In this document: positions 52,803 to 63,184 of the stretch, piece by piece
Numbering within the stretch: position 1 is the first letter of the stretch
Layout: each line of letters opens with the position of its first letter
Assembly (NCBI GenBank): GCA_951394045.1
Contig: OX595991.1
Location: 1,302,001-1,366,000, forward strand
Reading direction: 5' to 3'
Length of the DNA: 64,000 bases
Origin: Nitzschia sp. DOCU1
Taxonomy: Eukaryota > Bacillariophyta > Bacillariophyceae > Bacillariales > Bacillariaceae
Made by a program: the position numbers and the translations under genes
Notes under the pieces: generated by a model
What the model was told of the DNA's origin: nothing
Seen by the model: only the letters and a program-made list of their open reading frames with translations
The model's database searches: none

Positions 52803-54698
52803 CTACGTGGCGTCATCATCTTCTTCAATGGGTACCCACAAGGTGGCCCAATAAGCAATCATCCCCAAAGCCCCCAGGACCAAGTAGATGAACCAACCAC
52901 CGAATTCAGGAGGAATGATACCCGCAGTCATTGAAAAGGCGACAAGGAAACCTGCTGCTATTGGCCCCAGACCACGTCCGATACTGGTGCCAAGACCCGA
53001 GAGTCCATTCATTGCGGCTCGTTGGGACGAGTCGACCGTTCGATTGGATCCAATCGTATTGCATCCCAGATACACACTGTTGCATATCATGAGAGTTCCC
53101 GTTATGAATGACATGTAGATAATTTGAACCCACCCTGACAACAAGAGACTGATGGGCATCAATACCACTGGGACGTTTCCCCAAAAGGCTCCCAAACGAA
53201 GTGCTCGAACGAGCCCAAACAACTTCATGGCTTGAGTAAACGCAAAGTATTGCCCGGCACAAAACATGAGACCCGATAACGTTCCCACCGTGCCAATCAT
53301 CTTTTCTTCCAAACCCAATCCACCAACGTGCGACATGGCAAACAAAGGAAATGCTTCACTTTAGGAGACCGAGACAAACGCATTGATCCAGTAGGATACT
53401 AGATAGGCTCGCGTGTCGGGGTTTGAGAGAAGACCACTCATGGAAGTACTTCCTCTCCTATCAGCTGGCGGTTTTGCATCTGAAGCAGCCTTTGGATTCA
53501 AAGGTGTGGATTCGGTACTACTGGCAGCTGCCTTTTCAGTGTCACTGGCTTGAACACTAGACCGACGACCCCCGGGCCGATGCTACTGATGAGCGATGCA
53601 ATGCCGACGTATATGACGCCCGAGAGTCTCGAGTGGCCATGAGACCGGCAGTTTCAACAAATTCATGGCTGTCCAAAATCTTCAAATCCTCTTCCCAATC
53701 ACAGTCGTCCGAGTCGTCTTCCGTTTGGCTCTGAGAGAATGCGACCGGCGTACTACTGACGGATGGTTCACCCGCAAAAGTTCTCTGCCCCCCACAACAT
53801 GGTGAAAGCAATTTTTGGAACGTACTCACGAGATATTTGGCCATGTCTTCTCCCGCATGGATCCAATGTCGTCGCTTTTCTACCGGCAAAGTCTCTTCGA
53901 CGGACAAAATCACCGTAACCAAGGCCAGAATCGACAGTAGACACGAGACTAGATTCGGTGGCAAAAAGGGATACTTTTCCAATAGAACATCAAATCTTCC
54001 ATTGAAAATGTTGGCGTCGGGATATTGTCGTAATGGCTCACTGAGGAGTCCACCCAAGGAGGGACTAATCAGCATACCGTATCCCACCATACTCATGAGT
54101 AAACCGACGCCTTTGGACTCTAGATCCTTATCACCTTTGGCCAATTCACTGATGGACGTTCGACAGACAATCATGGTACCATTGCCGAGACCTGAAAAAG
54201 TAGAAGAAAGATCTTAGAATCCACGCTCAGATGTCGTTGTCGTTTGCCAGCATCCCGTCAATACAAACACATACCCATGGCAAAGCGCACCGCCACGGCC
54301 ATGGCAAATGTCGTAGAACATCCAAAGGCTATCGATCCCACAGTCGAAGCGACAAGACTGACCACCAAGACAAACTTTCGCCCATATATATCGGCAATCT
54401 TTCCCCACGGATACGCCGAAAAGGCTCGTCCGACCATGAAGGAACTCGATAGAAAGCCTGCATAAACTCCGGCATTTTCACGAGTGACAACGGGTATCAA
54501 ATGCATAATCATGAACCCACTGTAGGGAAAGACGCTGAACAAAAGAAAGAACATGGCAAAGGCGCTAGTGCACAAGGCCAGCGTACTCATGAAATGGGAA
54601 TGGAGCTTTTCCTGAAGCAAAATCAAGGACGAGCGACGACGGCCTCGCGTGCCGGCAGTTGACGAGGATGATTCATTGGATGACATTCCACCTCCCAT
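52803..54698 (-). pseudogene. MFS transporter (ZIF-like), frameshift plus stop
   Basis: Exon 1 is 54698-54275 and exon 2 starts at 54191 (intron 83 nt). Twelve-helix transporter with the signature GKIADIYGRKFVL between helices 2 and 3 and RFAMGLGNGTMIVCRTSISEL across the junction, close to zinc-induced-facilitator type MFS proteins. The open frame ends at SARGSSV; one G fewer in the 5-C plus-strand run 53569-53573 would restore RRSSVQASDTEKAAAS and continue. A TAA at about 53361-53363 then interrupts NAFVSVS-stop-SEAFPLFAM, after which the last helices run to 52803. Two lesions suggest a pseudogene or a poor consensus. The substrate is unknown. Confidence 0.8.
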
Positions 54699-55123
54699 GG
54701 TTCTGAATGGACTATTTGTAGCAGGGTTGCAAGTCTATCTGAGCGATTCCAAGTCTGTTGTTGCGCAAAATGGGAAAGTCTGCATAGCGGTCACTTGGAC
54801 TCCAAGGCTACGCAGGATCAGGGTTCTCAACGGAGTTCCACGTGTCGATCATTCATCGTTTTTCGTCTTGTCGGGCCGTCCGTTCATCCCACGGACAAAA
54901 GGACAGTTTCTTCCGCCTTGGAAAACGGCACTTTGGCGGCATCCGAAGAACGTTCTGACGATTTGGAGATGCTTTGTATCCAGTCCGTGGGGGTGTTGGC
55001 AGCATCACTCATTCATTGCATGCGTCGTGTTGCTTCGTGGGAAGCTTCACTAGCTAATATCGCTGCCGGGGCCTTTCTTTTTTCCTCGATGATAGATCCC
55101 ATCATCGCTCATCGTCAGCATCG
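54699..55123. other. Divergent promoter region
   Basis: 425 bp between the MFS gene and the following plus-strand gene. Open frames here appear non-coding. Confidence 0.35.
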
Positions 55124-56230
55124 ATGTATGGTCAGGGAAGGTGTTGCGGGAGCCTAGAGAAAGACAACAACATGGCTTCGTCAGGCGGGAATACAAACAA
55201 TCACTTGCGTCAGTCGTCGGCTTCAAATCCAACAACAAGTCGTAGTGGTATTGCTGGCCTTGTGGTAACAAGTTCCCAGTCTTCCTCGACATCGTCTCGT
55301 GGTGGATTGCATCGAATACTGGCTGGCCCTGTTGCTGACTCCAGCAGCAGCTCTACGATCATGAGTCGGCGAGTCGAAACGACAAAGAGCAGCCACAAGC
55401 GAAGACTACAAGTCCACTTCGCCCCCAGTATCTGCGTCAAACAGGTCCCTCATCTCAATGATTTGCCCAAGGATATTGTTCGGGCCGTCTGGTATGACAG
55501 TCAGGAGTACAAGGCCATTCAACAAGGCTTTTCCGAAACTCTCCGGCTCTTGGCAGCCGCGGAAAGGGAAGAACATTGTGAATATGACTCGCAAGATTTT
55601 CGTCTCGAGTCACCATCGCTTCGAGCGTCATGTGGAAAGTTACTACTGCTCGAGAGCAGCGATGAACATTGCACGAGAGGACTAGAGGGACGTACCAAAA
55701 AGGGGGCACGAGAACGAAATCACCTAAAGATGCGGACACTTCGAGCCGTGTTGTGGGAACAAGAACGGCATCGATGTGACTCGAATGGAGCCATGAAACA
55801 GCCGATGCGAGGAGCATCCAGGACAACGTCACCAGCACGCAGTCCAGCATCCGTAGCAACTTCTGCAAATACCGCCACATGCCATGCTATTGCACGAGTA
55901 TACAGAGACGCCGGTGCTGCCATGTCTCAAGAATCTGCCTTGATGCAAGGGTTAAAAGACGAACGTCAAGTTAAGGAACAAGATCTTGTGGAACGTGACG
56001 CCACTGCTGGAATCTTATCTCACTGGCCATCATCGTCGATCTCCAGCGAGCCTTCTGATCCTGAACTTCTCCTCCTAAACGACATTTCGTTTGTTCTGGT
56101 TGCCAGCCACCAGGAGGATTTCCATAATCAAAGCTGCGACAAGACGACCGCCAAAGCGTTTGTTCTTACTGGGGAGGCACCCGAAAGCATGCACTGCAGC
56201 GCAACAACTCTTGTGGCCACGCATAGCTAA
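55124..56230 (+). CDS. Uncharacterised diatom-type protein, long form
   Basis: 368 aa from ATG 55124; ATG 55172 (MASSGGNTNNH) is an equally likely start. A Ser/Asn-rich disordered head precedes the conserved core: QVHFAPSICVKQVPHLNDL, RAVWYDSQEYKAIQQGF, DFRLESPSLR, RNHLKMRTLRAVLWEQERHR and IARVYRDAGAAMSQESALMQGLKDE. The core parallels the 184-aa protein at 48302-48856. The WY-x-x-x-E-[YF] motif is the best anchor. A C-terminal acidic/Ser region follows. No enzyme motif. Confidence 0.65.
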   Translation: MYGQGRCCGSLEKDNNMASSGGNTNNHLRQSSASNPTTSRSGIAGLVVTSSQSSSTSSRGGLHRILAGPVADSSSSSTIMSRRVETTKSSHKRRLQVHFAPSICVKQVPHLNDLPKDIVRAVWYDSQEYKAIQQGFSETLRLLAAAEREEHCEYDSQDFRLESPSLRASCGKLLLLESSDEHCTRGLEGRTKKGARERNHLKMRTLRAVLWEQERHRCDSNGAMKQPMRGASRTTSPARSPASVATSANTATCHAIARVYRDAGAAMSQESALMQGLKDERQVKEQDLVERDATAGILSHWPSSSISSEPSDPELLLLNDISFVLVASHQEDFHNQSCDKTTAKAFVLTGEAPESMHCSATTLVATHS

Positions 56231-56407
56231 TACCAATAGTATGCTTTCACAAATCAAATATAGTAACATTGACTGGATCCTAGTAGTACTACTTGAACAA
56301 AAAAGTATTCGTCCTCACTATACCCCACCACCACCAGCACGCCCAAGAATCAACTCTTCCCCGTGTTCTAAGCATATGCTACTATTACTACTATTGCTTC
56401 TGTTCCA

Positions 56408-58300
56408 TCAAAAGAGCGCAATATGCATCAAGGATGCGTCGGTAGCAGTATCATTCTCTTGACCACAGTCTCTCTTGGTACTACAGACATTAATCCTCGA
56501 CACCTTGGTCGCCTTCGGCAATGCCAACCATGTATTTAGAAACCAATGGCCCACACGACATTCCGAGGCTTTATACACAACCCACTCGGGTGATGTAATA
56601 GTAGCCTGCTTGGTTCTAGATGCAGCACTACGAGTACTATATTTGGGGCTGGTCCAAACCACATTTCTCTCACCATCGAGGAGTTGGACCGACACTGAGC
56701 TGCACAAACTCTCCACCGATGTCAAGTCTGGAAAGTAAAGTTGAAGCGCCGAAATTGATTTATTGGCGAAATAGGTGCGATCCTCCTCCGTCAGATCAAA
56801 GCCGACATGATACCCACTGGTACAACATGGCAGGATCACGGCAATCTTGCGATCCTGCCGTTCTTCGGCGGCCTTGCCCGTAAGTACGCTTGTAATATTC
56901 TTGGAGTCATCCATAGTATCGGAGGTATTGTGGTAGATTTGAGGATAAATCATGCCACGATTGTGTACTTCGTTGCGTGGTGTCTCACCTGTCCAGGATG
57001 CAAACGCATAGCCGTCGGTCAACAAATGATTTACAAGTCTCTTGGCATTAGGGCTTTTCTCACAGGCCCAATGGGGCTTTATCTTCTTCTTACGAAACTT
57101 GTTCAGGTTTCCTCGGACAGCATGCCTCTGATTGTCCGTCACCAGGTCCCACAACAAAAAGCCTAGAAACCAGTGACCGCGTGCAGAAGGATGGTGACCA
57201 TCTGCCAGAAAAAAGTTCATTACTGTAGTTCTGTCCCAACCAAGATGGGTAAAATAAGAAGCCAAATTGATACTCCCAACCACAAAGTCATATTGTGCCG
57301 GCAGATGTTTGTGACATTGAAAGACAGTATCTCGAACTCGGCCTTTGCCCCACGCTAGCGGAAAACCCGGATCCCACAAGTATGCCAAAATGACCAACGG
57401 AGGTGGCGAGGAATGTCGCGCTACTTGATCCAAAAATATAATAATGCCATTGTTGATTTCGTCACAGCCTCGTCGATGCCCATCGTTAATCGCAAACTCC
57501 CACACTATAATATCTGCATCAGGAGGGATGAGTGAGTGAAAGACAAAGGCCGAATGGACCGATCCCCTAGCACCATGGGCACGGTTCAATACCACTGGAT
57601 AATATGGCTCCACGTCGCCATTATTGTTGTTGGGAATAGTGGTGGCTCGCAACATATTGGCGAACTTTTGATCCCATCGCTTATCAGGCGTAATATGTCC
57701 ACCTCCCGCTGTGGACGAGCCCCCATCCGAACATAAGACCACTCGATCCGAAGATTTTTCTTCTGGTGCTGTTGTTGAAACCTCAAATCCCAACATTGCT
57801 CGCAGTCGATGCCAGGCGTCAGCATTGTGAATTAAGACATCGGTACCCTTTGGCTTAGGAACTCGTTGCACAAGTTCCGCCAACGAGAAGTTGCTAAAGG
57901 TAGAATTTTCCATTAACGCATTTTGAAGTTCCGCAGAGTTCCACCTGGTACTTGGATTGCTAGAATTATATACAACAGTCGTCAACGGTGGATGTATCGT
58001 GGCGTTATGAGCATCTTTTCCCTCGGCGGCCTTGGCACTGCTACCACTCCACACCGGAGCACCTATGATGCGCGATTCTGAGCGTAGGTTGAACACCGCT
58101 GCCAATGCAATGGCGAGAACCAGTCGAGCTTCTCGCCGATCGAGTACTCGACCGACTTTCTCGACTACGGCCATGTTGATACGCAAAGGTATCCTTTTAT
58201 TGTTAGACCGAGAGCAAGACGAATGAGTGCCATGGTCACGTTTTTCGACATTCTCAAGAAGATTCCGATGACCATCACTACTAATACTTGGAGGACGCAT
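56408..58300 (-). CDS. SGNH/GDSL hydrolase-like membrane or secreted protein
   Basis: 630 aa from ATG 58300; an in-frame ATG at 58174 (MAVVEKVGRVLDRREARLVLAI) puts the hydrophobic segment RLVLAIALAAVFNL near the N-terminus and may be the true start of a type II or secreted protein. SGNH-like blocks: VVLCSDGGSSTAGGG (block I serine region), IIVWEFAINDGHRRG (block III Asn) and FFLADGHHPSARGHWF (block V D-x-x-H). At least six N-glycosylation sites. The C-terminal 200 residues, with CWHF-like Cys and Trp (CRVGHWFLNTW), form a second beta-rich domain. It may be an esterase or a glycan O-acyl-modifying enzyme. Confidence 0.6.
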   Translation of the reverse strand: MRPPSISSDGHRNLLENVEKRDHGTHSSCSRSNNKRIPLRINMAVVEKVGRVLDRREARLVLAIALAAVFNLRSESRIIGAPVWSGSSAKAAEGKDAHNATIHPPLTTVVYNSSNPSTRWNSAELQNALMENSTFSNFSLAELVQRVPKPKGTDVLIHNADAWHRLRAMLGFEVSTTAPEEKSSDRVVLCSDGGSSTAGGGHITPDKRWDQKFANMLRATTIPNNNNGDVEPYYPVVLNRAHGARGSVHSAFVFHSLIPPDADIIVWEFAINDGHRRGCDEINNGIIIFLDQVARHSSPPPLVILAYLWDPGFPLAWGKGRVRDTVFQCHKHLPAQYDFVVGSINLASYFTHLGWDRTTVMNFFLADGHHPSARGHWFLGFLLWDLVTDNQRHAVRGNLNKFRKKKIKPHWACEKSPNAKRLVNHLLTDGYAFASWTGETPRNEVHNRGMIYPQIYHNTSDTMDDSKNITSVLTGKAAEERQDRKIAVILPCCTSGYHVGFDLTEEDRTYFANKSISALQLYFPDLTSVESLCSSVSVQLLDGERNVVWTSPKYSTRSAASRTKQATITSPEWVVYKASECRVGHWFLNTWLALPKATKVSRINVCSTKRDCGQENDTATDASLMHIALF

Positions 58301-58774
58301 GCTCCATAGATATGCTCGTTGCGCGCGTGCCAAGACCGTTGGCCACTGCTTCCTAGAGCCAGCGCGGCTTTCAAATTTTTGCGTACTTAGACAATTCTAT
58401 CCGTTGGCCAGTACGCCGGCCCCACACATACTCCCTCCAACCCTCGCCTCTCCTGCTGCTACAGACCACTCCGTGTCATGTCGACAACTCCATGGGCACA
58501 ATCGAGTTCTTTTACTATTGACTCCATCTGACACAATGTACACTATGGAAGATATGAAGAAGAAAGAGTCGTCGCTGTTGCCATTCCGACGCAAAATGAG
58601 ATGCTCGGCGTATCATCGCTGGATTGAAATTTGAATGACAACAATCATGGAAGTACTCCTTCCAAGGAGTCTCTTCAGACGCAAGGATGAAGATGGGGCC
58701 CAAATCTTCCGACACTTTTCAAAAGCTCACTTTTTTGGACGACGACGTTGTGTTGGATCATCATCATCGTCGAC
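58301..58774. other. Intergenic region before the gap
   Basis: 474 bp. Apart from a GAC/CAT low-complexity stretch near 58738-58775 I see nothing. Confidence 0.35.
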
Positions 58775-58848
58775 ATGACAATCGCAACCCTCGAAAAGGC
58801 GGCGAGTGCGAATTCATCTTCTGCCTCTGCGGCGGCGGAATATCCATC
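58775..58848 (+). CDS. Possible gene start cut by assembly gap
   Basis: ATG 58775 begins MTIATLEKAASANSSSASAA, a plausible N-terminus that runs into the N block. The sequence after the gap shows no clear continuation. It may be chance. Confidence 0.2.
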
Positions 58849-59048
58849 NNNNNNNNNNNNNNNNNNNNNNNNNNNNNNNNNNNNNNNNNNNNNNNNNNNN
58901 NNNNNNNNNNNNNNNNNNNNNNNNNNNNNNNNNNNNNNNNNNNNNNNNNNNNNNNNNNNNNNNNNNNNNNNNNNNNNNNNNNNNNNNNNNNNNNNNNNNN
59001 NNNNNNNNNNNNNNNNNNNNNNNNNNNNNNNNNNNNNNNNNNNNNNNN
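58849..59048. other. Assembly gap, 200 N
   Basis: Exactly 200 undetermined bases, probably a default-size scaffold gap, so the true length is unknown. It lies about 430 bp upstream of the first LHCX start. Confidence 0.98.
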
Positions 59049-59479
59049 ATTGCGTTTGCGTTCGATTGATGATGATGGGTGGTGGTGATTCAGAATGGAA
59101 TCTTTTTTGATGAACTGACGCGACCTATGACGAGTGACGGAGAAGCCAACGGTCCGCAAACCACGTTGGTGGTTGGGTTCGCCCACAACCGACCTCAAAG
59201 CTACTGCAGGTACAGCGATCCACGGAAAACACCAATCTGACGTGTACCCCGGATAAGAATCCCTGGCCAATCAACATCGTTCTTGGTGGAAGAGAGAATC
59301 TCTAATTCGCCGAGCTATGGCCTATTACCTGGTAAGTCGCAGCTTCCTCTCCCTCGGCATATCTTTCTTGGAGTGTCGTAAGTATTCCGATCTTCCGATG
59401 ATTCCGCCCGACACATCAAACGACCGTCGTCTTCTCATAAATTGTTTTTTATTTGCATTCGACAGGAAATTTCGAAAAC
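59049..59479. promoter_or_regulatory. LHCX copy 1 promoter and leader intron
   Basis: Contains a likely 5' UTR intron: donor GTAAGT at 59332, acceptor GACAG ending at 59465. An ATG at 59317 would, after splicing, give a nine-to-ten codon upstream ORF (MAYYLEISKT) whose TGA overlaps the LHCX ATG (ATGA). Confidence 0.4.
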
Positions 59480-60195
59480 ATGAAGCTCGCTGCCTCCATC
59501 CTTGCCCTTGCCGGTTCTGCCGCTGCCTTTGCCCCCGCTGCCTCCACCAAGAAGGCAACCAGCCTCGCTTTTTCCGTTGATAGCATCCCTGGTGCCCTCC
59601 CTCCCGTCGGACTCTTCGACCCTCTTGGATTTGCCGAGAAGGCCGACGAGGCCACCCTCAAGCGATACCGAGAGGCTGAGTTGACTCACGGACGTGTTGC
59701 CATGCTTGCCGTACGTACTTTTTACTCAGTTGTTCCGACGTAATATCTTGGAAAAGTAATGTACTAACAGCTTTGTCTCAATTTTTGTTATTTCAGACCG
59801 TCGGTTTTTTGGTTGGTGAGAAGGTCGAGGGATCTTCCTTCCTCTTCGATGCTCAGGTGTCTGGTCCTGCCATCACCCACCTTGGACAAGTTCCTCCCGT
59901 TTTCTGGATTATTTTGACTGCCGCCATCGCGATCGCCGAAAAGGAGCGTGCCGCCATCGGATGGGTCGAACCCGAGAATGTTCCCGTTTCCAAGCCCGGG
60001 CTTCTTCGTGACTCGTACGTTCCTGGAGACCTTGGTTTCGACCCGCTTGGCTTGAAGCCCGATGATGCTGAGGAGTTCTTCGCCATGCAAACAAAGGAGC
60101 TCCAAAATGGCCGCCTTGCCATGCTTGCCGCTGCCGGTTTCTTGGCCCAAGAGCTTGTCGACGGCAAGGGAATCCTTGAGCACTTTCAAGCCTAA
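59480..60195 (+). CDS. LHCX: LHCX stress-related light-harvesting protein, copy 1
   Basis: Exons 59480-59710 and 59797-60195 (intron 86 nt), 209 aa. LHCX proteins carry out photoprotective energy dissipation (NPQ) in diatom thylakoids. The leader MKLAASILALAGSAAAFAPA contains the plastid-import motif AAAFAP. Helix 1: RYREAELTHGRVAMLATVGFLVGE; GSSFLFDAQVSGPAITHL; a middle helix WIILTAAIAIAEKERAAIGW; GDLGFDPLGLKPDDAEEF; helix 3: KELQNGRLAMLAAAGFLAQE. The sequence style is that of LHCX rather than LHCF. It is tandem with copy 2, 847 bp downstream; coding and intron sequences are nearly identical except in the middle helix. Confidence 0.9.
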
Positions 60196-61042
60196 AAAGT
60201 TGTATGAATGTTTTCATGAAAACAATTGGTGTATTTGGTGGTGGAATGATGAAGCTATAGAAAAGGATTACATCAAAGTTGTCGAGTAATTGCTCATAAA
60301 TCTCCTAGAATCTTGTTGCCTATTCCATGGTCGTCACAACAGTAGTTAAAAGGGAGGCAACTGGGATCGTAAACGGCAATCAGGACCGGAGCATCAGATT
60401 TCAGTAGTAGCTGCGGTGCACTTTCTTGTCGGTCTATTGCATCGACCCTTCACGCATTCACGCTTTTATTCCGGTGATGTTGCCTTGGCCTTCTTTCCCA
60501 GCTAGCAGCATTTTCCCCTTGCGAAATCTTTGGCACACATACAAGTCCGTCCGGGTCGATAGGCCGCAAATGACGAGTCAGTCATGTCTTCCGATCGAAT
60601 GGAACGGCACCGCTGCGCGTGCGCTTCCACTGACTGACTCTTTTTATCGGGGATGACGCATCATTGACCGCCGCAAGACGGAATCGAATCGAATCGAATC
60701 GTTACGTGTTTTCGGACTCCATTGAGAGACGAGATGACGATGAAGATGCCCCTAAGTAAGAAAGGGGCACATTTGCACTTCTTAACGACGTGCCTACCGG
60801 TTACCTTGTAATATCACAGTAAGAAAGTTTCTAATGGCTGACTCGACAGAGAAATCGTGTTTCAAGGAACAGCTGAGAAACATCGACGACGACTGCCATG
60901 TGATTGGTGATGTTGCACAGATACGTTAGCAACAAAACTGATGGGGTACCAAATCATTGCGAAGCACTCTGATGGATTTCGAAAGCATACGGTGCTCATA
61001 ATTCAGAATCTCACAGAACAAGATTAACTCATCCAATTGAAA
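60196..61042. promoter_or_regulatory. Spacer between LHCX copies
   Basis: 847 bp. The first 48 bp match the 3' end of copy 2. GAATC is repeated four times at 60681-60700, and a TTACGTG core follows at 60702. No coding signal. The upstream leader intron of copy 1 has no visible counterpart here. Confidence 0.4.
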
Positions 61043-61757
61043 ATGAAGCTCGCTGCCTCCATCCTTGCCCTTGCCGGTTCTGCCGCTGCCTTTGCCCCCG
61101 CTGCTTCCACCAAGAAGGCAACCAGCCTCGCTTTCTCCGTTGATAGCATCCCTGGTGCCCTCCCTCCCGTCGGACTCTTCGACCCTCTTGGATTTGCCGA
61201 GAAGGCCGACGAGGCCACCCTCAAGCGATACCGAGAGGCTGAGTTGACTCACGGACGTGTTGCCATGCTTGCCGTACGTACTTTTTACTCAGTTGTTCCG
61301 ACGTAATATCTTAAAAATTTATGTGCTAACAGCTTTGTCTCAATTTTTGTTATTTCAGACCGTCGGTTTTTTGGTTGGTGAGAAGGTCGAGGGATCTTCC
61401 TTCCTCTTCGATGCTCAGGTGTCTGGTCCTGCAATCACCCACCTTGGACAAGTTCCTCCCGTTTTCTGGGTTCTTTTGGTTGCCTCCATCGGTGCCGCCG
61501 AACAAAGGCGTGCCACCATCGGATGGGTCGAACCAGAGAATGTTCCTGTTGCCAAGCCCGGGCTCCTCCGTGACTCGTACGTTCCTGGAAACCTTGGTTT
61601 CGACCCGCTTGGCTTGAAGCCCGATGATGCTGAGGAGTTCTTCGCCATGCAAACAAAGGAGCTCCAAAATGGCCGCCTTGCCATGCTTGCCGCTGCCGGT
61701 TTCTTGGCCCAAGAGCTTGTCGACGGCAAGGGAATCCTTGAGCACTTGCAAGCCTAA
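61043..61757 (+). CDS. LHCX: LHCX stress-related light-harvesting protein, copy 2
   Basis: Exons 61043-61273 and 61359-61757 (intron 85 nt), 209 aa. The leader and helices 1 and 3 are identical or nearly so to copy 1. Differences concentrate in the middle helix and loop (WVLLVASIGAAEQRRATIGW against WIILTAAIAIAEKERAAIGW), with single changes PVAKPG, GNLGFD and EHLQA. The introns share both ends and differ only in a short central stretch. The 3' UTR matches for about 48 bp after the stop. Promoters differ entirely, so the copies may be differently induced. Confidence 0.9.
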
Positions 61758-62269
61758 AAAGTTGTATGAATGTTTTCATGAAACCAATTGGTGTATTTGG
61801 TGTGTGTTGACAACCGGCCATTTCGAGGACCAGTCGAAAGACACATGTAAAAATCAACCCTCACCGGTTGTTGGAAGAAGCTAAATGGAGTGACAGTGTC
61901 GCAAGCAAACTAAATCCGCGACGAAAAAGAGGTTTGAAATAACTTATTTACATAGCTATCTGTCTCTTGCTTAACTCCGCGAGAATCTTTGATGTAGGCA
62001 GATGGTATAGGTAGAGAGATGCAATGCTCTTTGATAACGTAAATGTGGTGTACAACGATTATTCCAGCCGGTTTTCTACACGATGCGATTACTTTCAATG
62101 TAGCGGGTCGCGTTTCGCACAGCGACACTGCCAACAACACTCCTTCAATTACTCTTCGGACAAGAACACGTAGACAATGTGAATACTGGAATTTTTTGCA
62201 CGACCTACACGATATATGAGTTCGTCACGCTCTAGGCAACCTATGTTCTTGCATTTTTCATCGATAACG
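61758..62269. other. Convergent 3' intergenic region
   Basis: 512 bp between LHCX copy 2 and the ubiquitin-like gene. Nothing beyond the LHCX 3' UTR match. Confidence 0.4.
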
Positions 62270-63184
62270 TTAGTCATCGCCCTCGGATAGCTCATCAAGA
62301 GCGGCCAATTCGGGACTGGCGTCGCCAGAGGAACCAAAGAGTCCACCTGCACCCGCACCCGGCGCTCCGCCCATCGCTCCACCCATCATAGCCTGCATCA
62401 GTTCGTTCTGATCCATATTTTGATACATGCTTGCAGCAGCTTGCATTGCCTCTCGCCAAGCCTCGGGTGAGTTAAGAATTTCTTCCATCCCAGGCATACT
62501 TCCCATCATACTCTTCAACATTGGGTTTTGCAAGATCATCTGACGGGATTGTTCAAGGCGTTCAGGATCGTTCATGTACTCCTGGAAGATTGGAGAATTC
62601 ATCATACCCGACATCATTTCCAGGGATTCCTGTAGATTCGGGGTTTCACCTGCAGAACCAGCACCCATGCTTTTCATAATTTCATCCAACTTGCTAGTGT
62701 CAACTCCAGAACTCTCCAACATATCCTTTACTGCGTCGGACGATGGTGGTACCGCATCTGGAGCAGGAACTGCGCCGCTCCCACTGCTGGAGGACTTGCT
62801 CTTTGACTTCGATTTGCCCGGGACAACATTTAGCTGATCACCTGCTGAAACTCCAGCCTCGCTCAAACAATCACTGCTGTGCAAGCGCTTGCCGTTGAAA
62901 ATCACTCTGCCCTGCTGAGACGGTTCGACGCCAGACTCCTCGGCAAGCCGCTCTTGCAATTCCGAAACTGTTGTGATGCCCTCAAGATCATATTTCTTCC
63001 CCCGAAGAGTTACCTGGATACTTGAGATGGGAGTTTTTGCAGCAGCGAGAGAAAGAAGCAAAGCTGCAGCGACAGCAACCTTGGGGAGAGCACAAAATCG
63101 CAGGCGTAAGATTTGCAGTTTTCATGATATTTCGGTTTCCAGTAGTTCTCGACTTACCCACTTTGACAACAATCGAAACTTCAT
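62270..63184 (-). CDS. Ubiquitin-like/STI1 protein with signal peptide (ubiquilin-like)
   Basis: A tiny exon 1, 63184-63158 (nine codons, MKFRLLSKW), joins 63079-62270 through a 78-nt GTAAGT...AAG intron; 278 aa. The join creates a strong signal peptide, MKFRLLSKWVAVAAALLLSL then AAAKTP. Next come a ubiquitin-like fold (IQVTLRGKKYDLEGI ... RVIFNGKRLHSSDCL ... DQLNVVPGK, no terminal GG), a Ser/Lys-rich linker and STI1-like Met/Pro/Asn-rich helices (MMSGMMNSPIFQEYMNDPER; RQMILQNPMLKSMMGSMPGM). UBL plus STI1 is the plan of ubiquilins, proteasome shuttles of the cytosol; secretion is unexpected. It may belong to the ER or the periplastidial compartment. Confidence 0.75.

Noticed and set aside
58764..59270. 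Open frames spanning the N block
   Set aside because: They are open only because undetermined bases contain no stop codons.
59453..59743. LHCX copy 1 starting upstream of 59480
   Set aside because: The upstream in-frame codons lie in the leader across the probable intron acceptor; the signal peptide begins cleanly at 59480 and matches copy 2.
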